From assembly GCF_036588685.1 (NCBI RefSeq), contig NC_086378.1:20809578-20873577 (forward strand): a DNA stretch of 64,000 bases, in the 5' to 3' direction. The stretch comes from Mytilus trossulus. Its lineage: Eukaryota > Mollusca > Bivalvia > Mytilida > Mytilidae. Numbering within the stretch: position 1 is the stretch's first letter; each line of letters starts with the position of its first letter. This document shows, piece after piece, positions 12,245-24,200 of this stretch. The notes under the pieces were generated by a model. It saw nothing but the letters and a program-made list of their open reading frames with translations. It made no database searches and was not told the DNA's origin. Made by a program: the position numbers and the translations under genes.

Positions 12245-14767
12245 CGTCCGTCCGTCCAATGAAAGTTTTCGTTGCATTTTTCTCAGGAAACATATCATAA
12301 GGATGTCTGAAATAAGGTTCCACGATTTATATATTTATATTATAAGTCAGCTATACCGTTTCATGCGTTTTCAGATTTATCACTGAAAAGCTTCCTTAGC
12401 TGGCGGGGCTATCCTCAGTGAGCATTAGCTCGCAGTTTCACTTATTATTTATATCTTCAAATATCTTGTTTTTAAACATTCCTGTTGAAGTTAAACTATG
12501 CAGAATAGTGTTTCAAATACTTAGTACACTGACTGTGTAAGTGTTATTTTACATTATTAAGTTTACTAGTATCTGTCTCACCTTTCTTTCGTAAGCGTAT
12601 GCTATTTTTTGATGCATTGAAAATGTTTCTGTATCTTCCTATTTTATTTAGTATAAACATATCTATTTAAAGTGGATTGGGAAACAAGCTTTGCAACTTA
12701 TACAAATCCCTTTCCACTTTGCGGGTGCGAGTGCTGCCTAGCTTGTAGCGGCATTAGCCTGCTCTTTTTCGAAATCTACAAGGGTGTCTTTAACGTGCAA
12801 GAGATATCTCTCTCTTAAAACGAGTCAGCCACTTATCGTCCGTCCCCTTCCGATGGACTAACATCGTTTCCTCAAGACCATACTCGTAGATAGTGTCAGG
12901 GAGGAGTCGAAAATTCAGTCCCAGAAATTTTCATCCCGGAACGGGAATCGTACCAGGAACCTTTGTGTTAGTAGTCCGATGCACAAAGTTTAGCATAGCT
13001 TAGTCAAACTACAATTTAAGCGCTTAGAGTAATTTTAGTTTTATACAATGCGCTGTAATAAATACTGTATAATAATAATAATGATAATACATGCTGTCAA
13101 AGTTACTATATATGTATATATGTTTATCCAACGCACTCATCAAGGTTTGAACGTTGCTTTAAATTAATACTGGTTTATATTTTTTTCGTTTGGGCTTATA
13201 TTATATTTTTCTTCGGGTTTACAGGATCCGTTCATCCTTTGTCGACTCTTTAAAGTCTTTCCTTAATTGGGGTAAATAATATGGCCTTCCAAATAAAGTT
13301 TCGATTCCTAACATCACTGAAGACACATTAATTGTCGAGATATGCTGTACACATTTTTGCCCCTAATGTTTGTGGTATACCATCTTCTACACAAGTTTAT
13401 TGTTTTCTGTTTTGTATTAAATTAGTAATTTAGATCCATGAGACATCTCGTGATCAATTTATTTGGCAATCGTCATATGCTTTCGGTAGGGTTTAAGAAC
13501 ATCACTTGTTTGACCTGTTAGTCAAATACGTTTTGTTAAAATATACTTTTCCCTTTTTGTTCTTTTTGAAAATGTTGCTTATGCTGTATTTACACCCTCT
13601 ACCAAGAAATTTGTTTTACATGCACCCGTATAAAAATTCGCTTTATCCAACGCAAGTATATGTTTGAATTTTGTTATCAATTTAGACTTGCGTATATATT
13701 AATAAACATTACAATACATTTAAAATGATAAAGGGGAATGTTCAAACCAATGATTATTTTGAACATTCAAATGAATAAAGTTAAAATTGTCCCCGCTTAA
13801 ACATAGCCTAATTTGTAATCAACTGTTATTGAAACAAATGAAGAATAACAGTAGTCCAGTAGTCAAGCATTTTTCTATGTTGATTTACTTTATTACTACA
13901 TTTTGCATTTAATTGGTAGGTTCACATGATTCCGCAACTTTCGACCTGGATCCAGCAGGTGGAAAAGCAGACGACTTCTCTTCATACATTAAAATGGCGG
14001 ATGAAAAGATTGAAAGATGGTTTAAAACACAAAACCTTGATTTTACTGAACAATTGAAGTTTGGCGTTCGATATTTTGACCTGCGGATTATCAAACACCC
14101 TGAGACAGGGGATATTCGCTTTGTCCATGGACTGTTCAGCCGTAAAACTGTCATAGAGTACCTGAAAGATATTCGGAAATTCCTCGATGAAAATAAGAAA
14201 GAAGTAGTTCTGTTGGACTTTAACCACCTTTACAATATGGATAAACACGATCATATATCTCTTTGTACGGAAATGGAAAGCACTTTCAGTGGAATGATGT
14301 TGAATAGGAAGAAATGTTTGGATAGCGATATGCTTCTTAGTAAAATGACACTATCAAATTTGTGGGAATTAAATGGACGAGTTGTAGTGATGTATGGTAA
14401 TGTTAGGAAATGTCCAAACAACGAGTACATCTGGTCTCGGAACGAAATAGATATATTATGGCCGTATACTCCTAATAAAGAATTAGTTGTGAACAACCTG
14501 ATGGATCAGTACAAAGGTCTTTCCAAAAAGGATGTATTGGTCGTATGGCATGGAATACTGACTCCACATAGTGATGATAACTTTTCGGATAGAATGGAAC
14601 GTTTTAAAAATCTCCATGAATTTGTCACACCAACAACAGAGGTTATTGTGAACTGGATTAAATCCCATTCAAGTGTTCCTTTCAACATATGCTGTGCAGA
14701 TTTCGTGGAAGAACATGATTTTGTCAAAACAGTTATAAATGCAAACATTAAATCGGCGATAGTTTAA
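10975..14767 (+). CDS. PI-PLC X-domain-containing protein, three exons
   Basis: Exons: 10975-11097 (donor gtaagt), 11900-12029 (donor gtaaat), 13920-14767 (stop TAA). The junctions restore the codons phase by phase; the last one rebuilds I-P-G-S-H-D-S. The product is about 366 residues. Exon 1 encodes a short basic segment and a hydrophobic stretch (FLSTIFVFVLVAIIG, residues about 15-29), a signal peptide or anchor. Exon 3 holds the PI-PLC X domain: GSHDSAT (His about 87), FGVRYFDLRI and FVHGL (His about 154) correspond to the two catalytic histidines of bacterial PI-PLC and PLCXD proteins. There are no PH, EF-hand, Y or C2 domains, so it is PLCXD-like and not a classical PLC. An alternative start is three codons upstream (10966). 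Exon 3 is certain; exon 1 rests on its perfect donor and phase. Confidence 0.75.
12030..13919. other. Intron 2 of the PLCXD-like gene, repeat-bearing
   Basis: It contains a (TGTC)n tract at about 12205-12240 followed by gtcc repeats. The tract lies within a dispersed repeat that begins near 12168 (ccccgctttaaa) and matches, in inverted orientation, the ends of the elements at 43985-44008 and 45095-45112. A second repeat at about 12660-12970 is the inverted counterpart of 17035-17255. The rest (12970-13910) shows no feature I can support. Confidence 0.5.
12660..12970 (+). repeat. Dispersed repeat, inverted partner at 17035-17255
   Basis: The block includes aaatccctttccactttgc, a stretch on adding an arrow of cgaaatctacaagggtgtct, and a cluster of near-tRNA-length GC-richer sequence. 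The same blocks occur in reverse order and complement at 17095-17250. The two copies are about 4.4 kb apart in opposite orientation and flank the last PLCXD exon. Confidence 0.6.
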
Positions 14768-14789
14768 AGCATCGGGATTTTTTTGAAAA

Positions 14790-15324
14790 CTTTTATCACC
14801 CCGCCGTGATTATAACAGTATATCATGGTATATGCAAATGGGAAATTGACTGTCCCTCTGATATCTTTCGTCCCTCTTTTAGTTCTTTCAATTAAAGATC
14901 AAACTTACCATTATTAAACCTGGTTTTATATCTAGCAAAACCTCTCATGTGTATAACAATCTTTCGAGTGTCTTGATAAGAAAGATAGATAAAGGCAACA
15001 GTAGTATACCGCTGTTCAAAAGTATAAATGGATTGAGAGAGAAAACAACAAACCCAGGTTACAAACTAAAACCGAGGGAATCACATCATCTATAAGAGGG
15101 AAACAACGAACCAACAGAAATACTGAAGTACAATAAAAACGAACGACAATTCAACATACATAGAAATGAAATATTAGATAATAACTGGGGCATATTCCTG
15201 ACTTGGTACAGGACATTTTAAGAAAAAAATGGTAGGTTGAACCTGATTTTCTGGCCAGCCAGACATCGCGCTTTCAATTCCAAAGATCTTTTTTAGAATA
15301 CATACAATCTAAGACTCTTTCATC
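14790..15324. repeat. Repeat debris downstream of the PLCXD-like gene
   Basis: The segment 14815-14885 (ending ctttcgtccctcttttag) resembles the 3' tail of the Penelope-like element at 16715-16780. The segment 15160-15290 shares tattcctgacttggtacagg with 15935-15957. No gene is seen. Confidence 0.45.
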
Positions 15325-16048
15325 TTGCAGAAGTATTAAAGCGTTTGACTTTTCTACACTTTACACAGGTATACCTCGATTCAAACTAAAGACGGATTGA
15401 CAAAGTTGGTATTGCTTTGTTTCATAAAAAAGAATGGCCAACGTAGATACAAGTATCTTGTCTTAGGGAAGGATAAATCCTACTTTGTAAAGAATCACTC
15501 TGATTCGAACAAAAAATTCTCTGAAACTGGCATTGTTAAGATGCTTAATATCTTGATTGACAACATATTTGTTACGTTTGGGGGACGTGTTTTTCAAAAC
15601 TGTCGGCATTCCAATGGGAATCAATTGTGTCCCTCTTCTTGCCGACTTGTTCTTTTATTATTATGAGACTGATCTCATACAGTAACTTCTAAGGAAGAAA
15701 AATAAGAAGTTAGTAATATCCTTTAACTTTACTTTCCGCTATATAGATGATGTTCTCTTACTAAACAATTCAAAATTTGGTGACTATGTTGAACGCATCT
15801 ATCCCATTGAACTAGAGATAAAAAGTAAAAACACAAAAATACTGTACTCCGAGGGAAATTAAAAAAGGAAGGTTCAAAATCAAATGGCAAAATCAAAAGT
15901 CCAAACACATCAAACGAATGGGTAACAACTGTCATATTCCTGACTTGGTACAGGCATTTTCTAATGTAGAAAAGTATACAACAGATAAGTCATATCTTGA
16001 CTTACATCGAAATTGACAATGAGTGTAGATTTAAAACAAAACTTTATC

Positions 16049-16179
16049 TTCAACTTCGTACTTTATTTTGGCTTTTATAACATTTTTGATTCGAGCGTCA
16101 CTGATGAGTCTTTTGTAGACGAAACGCGCGTCTGGCGTAAATATTAAATTTCATTCCTGGCATCTTTGATGAGTTTATC
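16049..16179 (+). mobile_element. 131-bp SINE-like insertion carrying a hammerhead ribozyme
   Basis: The insertion is flanked by TTTATC at 16043-16048 and again at 16174-16179, a 6-bp target duplication. Removing one copy plus the insertion rejoins the interrupted Penelope-like reading frame (K-T-K-L-Y then Y-D-N-R-D-D) in phase. The element has a 3' segment (tcctggcatctttgatgagt) shared with the other two ribozyme copies. Its small size and internal ribozyme resemble retrozyme-like or SINE-like units; the way it moves is inferred, not shown. Confidence 0.7.
16095..16138 (+). ncRNA. Type I hammerhead ribozyme
   Basis: All conserved core elements are present: CTGATGA at 16101-16107, stem II GTCT/AGAC closed by a tttgt loop (16108-16120), and GAAA at 16121-16124. 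A very short CG-rich stem III follows, then GTC with the predicted cleavage after 16132. Stem I pairs GCGTCA (16095-16100) with TGGCGT (16133-16138), six pairs with G-U wobbles. Type I hammerheads with a minimal stem III are known from metazoan small self-cleaving RNAs. Cleavage activity is predicted from sequence only. Confidence 0.8.
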
Positions 16180-16785
16180 ATTATGACAACAGAGATGATA
16201 TTAGCTTCCCAATTGTTAACTTTCCACTTCTATGTAGCAACATTCCAGCATCGTCTGCATACGGAATATATATCTCCTCATTTATACGATATATCCGGGA
16301 TGGTATTTCCTATCATAATTTCCATGATAAAGGATTGCTGCTAACAAATAAGCTTTTAGACCAAGAGTTACAAATGGTGAAGTTGAAATCATCCCTTCGT
16401 AAATTTTACGGACGCCATTACGAGTTGGTTGACCGTTATGGAGTAACCATTTCACAGATGATATCATATATGTTCCGTTTGTTGTAACTACAATCTGCTT
16501 CCCTTTTTACAAATGTGACCGACCGAATCAAACTATTTACCGGGTTTGTAATAATACGAGCATCACGACGGGTACCACATGTAGAGCGGGATCAGCTGAT
16601 CCTTCCGAAGCACCGGAGATCACCCCTAGTGTTGCTTAGTCTTTAGTTATTCTATGTTGTGTCTTGTGTACTATAATTTGTCTGTTCGTCTTTTTTCATT
16701 TTTAGACATCGCATTTTGAGTTTATTTTTAATCTATGAGTTTGACTGTTCCTCAGATATTTTCCCTTCTCTTTAAAGGCAATATT

Positions 16786-17846
16786 AAATATACCGCTATA
16801 TTGGAACACATTGAAATAACCAATCTTGAAAGCAACTATCTAAAATTGTGTAAATAGTTCTTTAATAAAGGTACCAGGCTTTAAAATTAAAACGCCGAAT
16901 GCGTTTCTTCTACAATGAGCCACCTATTTGAGCATATCATGATAATTTATGAACATTGCACATTATGCCAATCCCCAGGGTTTTTAATTTTGTTCTTTTA
17001 CTTTCTTTTAAAAAAACTTATTTCAAAACATGTAAAACAGACATTGAGGTGAACTGATCAACTACTGGTCTCCAGGAAACGATGATAGTCCGTCAGGCTG
17101 GGACGATAAATAGCTGACCCGTGTTAATAGAGAGACACCCTTGTAGATTTCGAAAAAGGGCACGCTTATGCCACTACAAGGCATCACTCGCACTTGCAAA
17201 GTGGAAAGGGATTAATATAAGTTGCAATAACTTGTTTTACAATCCACTTTAAATAAATATGTTTAAACTATCAACTACAAAAACGTCGAGGTTTCAAGTT
17301 GTTCTGATAAACTATATTAATTAAAGGATCACTATATATACTTTGTTTAGTACATATTTTAATTTCCATTTGAATGCAATCTCCATTTTATTCAAATCAC
17401 AAGAGATTTCGTGAAAAGTATATCAATTTTGAAGCAAAACTTTATATTAAGTTCTTCAAAATGCAAACATTCTCTTTTTTTTTTTATATGTATATACGGC
17501 TTTAAATAGTGGTAAATAAACTGTAATATAATATAGTATTTAGCTACATATCACCTGGTCTATTGTGATTTAATAGAAAAAGTATAATGTTTTTTTATTG
17601 TTCTGTATTCAAGTTTGAAAAAAAATAAACCGTGTTTTGTTTGAAAAAATCTATCGTGGGTTATTAATTACAGTGTGTAAAAAACAAAACCGAATATGAT
17701 ACTGTAACTTAACCTTTTGAGTTGCTTGCATGAATAATATCAGTGAGAAATAAAATTTACTTTGAAGTTGGATAAAGTATGAAAACAAGGAATAATTTTA
17801 AATCTTGTTTTGAGTGTATTACATATTTTTTTACTTTTCCGTTAAA
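16786..17846. other. Intergenic region upstream of the SSNA1-like gene
   Basis: A repeat at 17035-17255 is the inverted counterpart of 12660-12970. The remainder is AT-rich, with homopolymer runs near 17476-17486 and 17618-17627. I see no convincing promoter element and no further gene. Confidence 0.4.
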
Positions 17847-18302
17847 ATGCAATCTGCCATGTCATCAAGGTCTGAAACTGGACAACAAAGAACTGATCAG
17901 AACAGATCACGAACTACCATTCAAAAGTCGGATGTTGTACAACAAAATACAAACCAGAACAAACCACGACTAAACATTCAGAAATATCAGGAGGAAGTAT
18001 TTAAAGAGTTACAGGAACTCAAATACAGACGAGATGATATAAACAAGGAAATATTTGAATTAAACGAGGAAAAGAAAAATTTGCACGTGGATTTAGCTGG
18101 AGTTACGTCTAAACTATCAAAGTTGAATGAAAGCTTGTTTTCAAAATCTGTCCATATAGGGGAGTTAAACCAGCTGGAGACCGACTACAATAGAACATTG
18201 AGGAAATTAATTGAAGGTTCAGAACTGTTGCTAAGGAGCATGTCTCGTGCAACTGTTGAAATAGAAAGACAGCATACTGCAAAAACATCAAAAACCTGTT
18301 GA
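17847..18302 (+). CDS. SSNA1: SSNA1/NA14-like coiled-coil protein, intronless
   Basis: The ORF runs from ATG 17847 to TGA 18300-18302, 151 residues. An in-frame ATG at 17814 would add a hydrophobic leader (YYIFFYFSV) that is probably untranslated. Residues about 45-145 align with the human SSNA1 coiled coil by recall: IQKYQEEVFKELQELKYRRD, then L.EL..EK..L and KLSKLNESL followed by an Asp/Asn-rich heptad region and EGSELLLRSM. Human SSNA1 is 119 residues; this one has an extra Gln/Asn/Arg-rich N-terminus. SSNA1 proteins form fibrils on microtubules at centrosomes and basal bodies. The human gene has introns; none is seen here, so this may be a retrocopy, though it is intact. A possible AATAAA lies at 18657-18662. 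Confidence 0.75.
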   Translation: MQSAMSSRSETGQQRTDQNRSRTTIQKSDVVQQNTNQNKPRLNIQKYQEEVFKELQELKYRRDDINKEIFELNEEKKNLHVDLAGVTSKLSKLNESLFSKSVHIGELNQLETDYNRTLRKLIEGSELLLRSMSRATVEIERQHTAKTSKTC

Positions 18303-19130
18303 GAACACCGTGCTAGTTAGATAATCTTGGTATTCAAAGAACTAGATGTTGAACACCGCGAACGTTAGTTAATCTTGGTATTCAAACAACTAGATTTTGT
18401 CTATGTAATGCATAAAGATAATTATGTCAGTCTGTCTTTATATAGAAAACAAATATGAGATCAAACTCTAGTTATGTTATATATTCTTTCCTGTCAAAAA
18501 CGCTTTGATTATGACTGCAAGTTAGTATACTAGTATATAGATTGATGTTAAAACGTTAACTTTGATTTGTTTTTCGAATAGTATGCCCTTATAGATGTAT
18601 TTGGCAATATATTTCGAAATAATGGGTGCCTATGCCGCCTCTTTTTCTTCATATATAATAAATAATTGTTTAATGTATCCACAAGTTTATAAGGAGTTCG
18701 ATTCGGTCAGCATATATGTTTTTACTAAATTTTAAAACTTCATTTTAGTATATTATTGTGGCCATCCTGTATGGTAAGCAGACATCAATGATTTTGAAAT
18801 TTTGTCATGATTGGTCATTTTCTTCCTCAATTTTTTTGGCAAATATATAGAATAAGTTCTCTTTAGGAAGATTTTCAAGTTTCATAGAAACAGAAATAAT
18901 ATTGGTGATTAGTGGACATAAACCTAAACAGCCTTGAAGAGGGATTGGTTTGTTTAATCATTTTTTTTCACAAGTTATTTAAAAAAAATCATTTTAAAGT
19001 TAAGAAGGATGACAATGACATAAAACATCTGACTTTTACCCAGATACAAGATACCTGTCTTTTATACATAATACTTATGAGTGTGCTACTTGTGGTGATA
19101 ACACCTACATAATTTGGTCTCTAAACGGGA
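18303..19130. other. Downstream flank of the SSNA1-like gene
   Basis: A short direct duplication (gaacaccg...gttag...taatcttggtattcaaa) occurs at 18303-18338 and 18350-18385. An AATAAA hexamer at 18657 may be the polyadenylation signal. No other gene is supported; the short open frame at 18912-19112 has no recognisable features. Confidence 0.4.
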
Positions 19131-19990
19131 TGTATAAGTACATAGGCTCTTCAAATGGATATCACCAAAAAAACCAGACTAAACAGTTATATTAATAAAG
19201 ACAAATAAAAGATCGTTGGTTTTCGCGTTTGAATGGTTTTACACTAGTAATTTTTGGGGCCCTTTATAGCTTGTTGTTCTGTGTGAGACAAGGCTCTGTG
19301 TTGAAAGCTGTATATTGACCTATAATGGTTTACTTTTATAAATTGTTATTTTGATGGAGAGTTGTCTCATTGGCACTCACACCACATCTTCCTATATCTA
19401 TATTACACCTAAGATGATAAACAACTTCAGTACCCAGAATCTAGACTCCAAGAACTTCATGTATTATTTGTGAAGTTGATAAAGTATACTTATCAACAAG
19501 TTCTTGATACCTTCCAATGAACATCTTTATATGAATTTGATATCTTCCATCTCTTTTGAATGCAAAATAAATGTAACAATAGTATAAAGGCTGTTCAAAC
19601 GTCAGTAATCAATTGACCACTTTCGAGTTCATCCGTCATCTTCAAAAACTCATCAATTATGCACGCCTTTATGACGTCATTTACCAGATAGAGGGGGTCG
19701 CCTGTATCCCTGCACTATTTACGTTCATCAAGCGTCTAAGTGATCGTCATTGTACAGGATAAACTAGAAATAATGGTTGCTCTGTAGATACTTACTGACA
19801 ATTCCCTAATGACAGCAGTGTTGATTGTCAGTTTTGTGAATTCAATTTGTCGAATAATTTGTACAATATAGAATTAGAGTTTTCCAACCACTCCTTTAAC
19901 ATTGGAATGGAATAGACGACGCCCCTAAACGCACAAATGATGTTCACTAAAACCAGAGTTTTTGACAGCAATGCATCGAACTCGAAAATT
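19131..19990. repeat. Dispersed repeats (copies of 6812-7010 and 41390-41585 families)
   Basis: 19145-19210 matches the aaacagacttaacag repeat of 329-465 and 6812-6880. 19245-19400 (gttgtctcattggcactcac...ccacatcttc) is related to 41425-41580. 19408-19550 is homologous to 6897-7010. No gene is seen. Confidence 0.6.
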
Positions 19991-21239
19991 GTCTATTGAG
20001 AGAAAACAAAACCATGTTACAAACTAAAACCTATCACCTATTAGAGGAAAACAACAGAATAACAGTAATACTGAAATAAATCTAAATTAAGCTTTTGGTT
20101 GCTCTGTTGATAGTGAATAAGTCCTACATAATACGACAAATACAGAATATTTTTAAATTTATAGAAACTGTTAATATGTCACAGCATTCTTAAAACAGAG
20201 TCAAAGCAAAATGGTTATTTTTCCATTTAACCTTCTACCATTCTGAGGTTAAATTCTTTTTCTAATGAGATAGATACTTTAACTCATGTTAGTTTTTTTT
20301 TAATTTATATACATTTTGTTAACAAATTATAAATCTTAGCTGTCTGTAACAAAATATAAATACAAAAACAAGTATTTGTTTATAATCCAATTAGGAAATT
20401 TGGAATAAATAAACAAAAACAAAAGATCTAAAAGTCAAGATCATACATTTCATTTAGTAGTGTTTGTTTCAAAAATTATGTCATATAATATTGAGCAAAA
20501 CAAATTGAATTTCCTAGCTACTGATATTTTCTACCTTTTTAACCACAATGTTTTCTGTGCAGTAATTACACAACAAGAAATTTTCCTCCATCCGATCATT
20601 AAAATACAGCTTTAATATCAGGCAATATAACCATGATTGATCAAATAAGTAGCTGCTGCCAGTTACGAAAGTGTCATTAGCTTAATGAGTCATTAATGAC
20701 TTAATGATGCATTAAGTTGTTAGTGTGACATTAGTTAATGAGTCCATTAAAATGTGTTGCACGAAGTACAGTTTTGTTACTCATTAACTAATGAACATTT
20801 AATTAAGGGTGCGTCATTGAACTATCATTAAATATTGGTTTTCCCCTAAATATTTCCCACAATTTCTTAAGTTGTAAACATCTGTCCTCTGCAAGTTATC
20901 ATCAACAACTATGTAGATGCCTGCTGGTGCTTCTAAAATGCACATAAATAGATCTAAAAATTTTAATTAACTGAAATAACCTTGATATTGGAACTGGTAC
21001 AGCAAAATAAATAATAAATGAAATTCAAACCAATTGAGATCAACTGAAAGAACTGATACAGAGAATCATTTCATTATCAAATAACAAATTTAAGTCTAGT
21101 GATGGTACCAGTTCCATGGCAGGTGAAAAGAAGCGTTGGATTGGAAGCATGTTACCGAAAACATTAACTCTTTAGGTGTGTTAAGAAATGGCTGTAATAT
21201 TTTATCTATCTATGAAGAAATAATATAAAAAAAATTGTA
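19991..21239. other. Gene-free stretch with a cluster of TAATGA/TCATTA words
   Basis: At about 20675-20835 the motifs attaatga, taatgag, cattaatg and ttaatga recur in both orientations at least ten times. The rest is AT-rich and unremarkable. Confidence 0.4.
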
Positions 21240-24200
21240 AGCATTCCGCTTAACCTAGTGTCTCGCCTACTTTTTCTGTTAATCACAGGCTCAACGAAAA
21301 TGAGGAAAAAAGTCAATAAAATTATTCCTGTTGATACTATCTTTTGATCCTAAAAAGCTTCTCTCCAGGTCTGGTAAAAATTCAAGATAGTTTATGAATC
21401 TAATAAATGTTTAAAAACTTTAACTGCAAACTGTATGTAATGTTAACTGGAAGAAAAACTAAGTCCATTTATAAGTAAAATACAGATACACATGGACAAA
21501 ATTTTAACAAAATTTCCTTCTCGATACTAGCTTTTGATCATAAAAAAGCTTCTGTCCATGTTTGGTACAAATCCAAAATGGTATCGGAAAGAAACTAGAG
21601 GCTCTAAAGAGCCTGTGTCGCTCACCTTGGTCTATGTTCATATTAAACAAAGGACACAAATGGATTCATGACAAAATTGTATTTTGGTGATGGTGATGTG
21701 TTTGAAGTTCTTACTTTACTGAACGATTTTGCTTCTTACAATTATATCTATAATGAACTTTGCCCATTAGTAACAGAGAACTATATTTGGTAAAAATTTA
21801 CATAAATTTACCAAATTAAAGAAAATTGTTAAAAATTGACTATAAAGGGCAATAACTCCTTAAGGGGTCAATTGACCATTTAGGTCATGTTGACTTATTT
21901 GTAGATCTTACTTTGCTGAACATTATTGCTGTTTACAGTTTATCGCTATCTATAATAGTATTCAAGATAACCAAAAACAGCAAAATTTCTTTAAAAATTA
22001 CCAATTGGAGGGCAGCAACCCAACAACCAGTTGTCCAATTCATCTGAAAAAGGACAGATAGATATTGACTTGATTAACAATTTAACTTCTTGTCAGATTT
22101 GCTCTAAATGCTTTGGTTTCATAGTTATAAACCCAAAACTGCATTTTACCCCTATGTTCTATTTTTAGCCGTGGCGGCCATCTTGGTTGAATGGCCAGGT
22201 CATCGGACACATTTTTCAACCTAGATACCCCAAAGATGATTGTGGCCTAGTAGTTTCAGTGGAGATTTTTGTAAAAGATTACTTAGATTTACAAATGGTT
22301 AAAAATTGACTATAAAGGGCAATAACTCCTAAAGGGGTCAACTGACATTTCGGTCATGTTGATTTATTTGTAAATCTAACTTTGCTGAACATTATTGATG
22401 TTTACAGTTAATCTCTATCTATAATAATATTCAAGATAATAACCAAAAACAGCAAAATTTCCTCAAAATTACCAATTCAGGGGCAGCAACCCAACAACCT
22501 ATTGACCGATTCATCTGAAAATTTCAGGGCAGATAGATCTTGACCTGATAAACATTTTTATCCCCATGTCAGATTTCCTCAAAATGCTTTGGTTTTTGAG
22601 TTATAAGCCAAAAACTGCATTTTACCCCTATGTTCTATTTTTAGCCGTGGCGGCCATCTTGGTTGGTTGACCAGGTCACGCCACACATTTTTTAAACTAG
22701 ATACCCCAAAGATGATTGTGGCCAAGTTTGGATTAACTTGGCCCAGTAGTTTCAGAGAAGAAGATTTTTGTAAAAGATTACTTTAATTTACGAAAAATGG
22801 TTAAAAATTGACTATAAAGGGTAATAACTCCTAAACGGGTCAACAGACCATTTTGATCATGTTGAATTATTTGTAGATCTTACTTTGCTGAACATTATTG
22901 GTGTTTACAGTTTATCTCTATCTATAATAATATTCAAGATAATAACCAAAAACAGCAAAATTTCCTCAAAATTACCAATTCAGGGGCAGCAACCCAACAA
23001 CCTATTGACCGATTCATCTGAAAATTTCAGGGCAGATAGATCTTGACCTGATAAACATTTTTATTCCGTCAGATTTCCTCAAAATGCTTTGGTTTTTGAG
23101 TAATAAGCCAAAAACTGAATTTTACCCCTATGTTCTATTTTTAGCCGTGGCGGCCATCTTGGTTGGTTGACCAGGTCACGCCACACATTTTTAAAACTAA
23201 ATACCCCAAAGATGATTGTGGCCAAGTTTGGATTAATTTGGCCCAGTAGTTTCAGAGAAGAAGATTTTTGTAAAAGATTGCTTTAATTTACGAAAAATGG
23301 TTAAAAATTGACTATAAAGGGCAATAACTCCTAAACTGGTCAACTGACCATTTTGGTCATGTTGACTTATTTGTAGATCTTACTTTGCTGAACATTATTG
23401 CTGTTTACAGTTTATCTTTATCTATAATAATATTCAAGATAATAACCAAAAACAGCAAAATTTCCTCAAAATTACCAATTCAGGGGCAGCAACCCAACAA
23501 CCGATTGACCGATTCATCTGAAAATTTCAGGGCAGATAGATCTTGACCTGATAAACATTTTAGATTTGCTCTAAATGCTTTGGTTTTTGAGTTATAAGCC
23601 AAAAACTGCATTTTACCCCTATGTTCTATTTTTAGCCGTGGCGGCCATCTTGGTTGGTTGACCGGGTCAAGCCACACATTTTTTAAACTAGATACCCCAC
23701 TGATGATTGTGGCCAAGTTTGGTTTGATTTGGCCCAGTAGTTTCAGAGGAGAAGATTTTTGTAAAAGCTAACGCCGGACGACGGACGACGGACGCCGGAC
23801 GCCGGACGCCGGACGCAAAGTGATGAGAAAAGCTCACTTGGCCCTTTGGGCCAGGTGAGCTAAAAAGTTATTTAAAAAATTTAAAACTTTAACCACAGAG
23901 TGAATGTGTTGTTTCCTGGCAGAAATTCTATGTCCATTTAAAAATAAAATACTGTAAAAATTGAAATTCATTTTTACAAAATTTACTTCTGGATACTATC
24001 TTATGATCACAAACAAGCTTCTGTCCAAGTTTGGTAGAAATCAGGTATAGTTTAAGAAAGTTATTAAAATTTTAAAAACTTCAACCACAGAGTGAATGTA
24101 ATGTTTCCTGGCAGAAAAATTAAGTCCATTTATAAGTAAAAAAAACAGAAAAAATGGAAATTTTATTTTTTAAAAATTTACTTCTGGATACTATCTTATG

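Larger units (their letters stand above)
15325..16785 (+). mobile_element. Penelope-like element fragment, RT and 3' tail, with an insertion
   Basis: Motif A (KAFDFSTLYTGIPRFKLKT) lies at about 15338-15395. The palm fragment 15397-15666 includes KDKSYFVKN and LIDNIFVTFGGRVFQ. YIDD is at 15740-15751, then ELEIK, then SYLDLH and IEIDNECRFKTKLY up to about 16047. After a 131-bp insertion the frame resumes as DNRDDISFPIVNF and AYGIYISSFIRYI, and ends near 16485. The tail includes gcatcacgacgggtaccaca and continues to about 16780. It is 5'-truncated and has several frameshifts. It is the same family as the minus-strand copy at 7016-9580. Confidence 0.75.

Noticed and set aside
23480..23716. A 78-codon open frame on minus
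   Set aside because: It is one of four tandem units of a repeat element and is broken in the other units.
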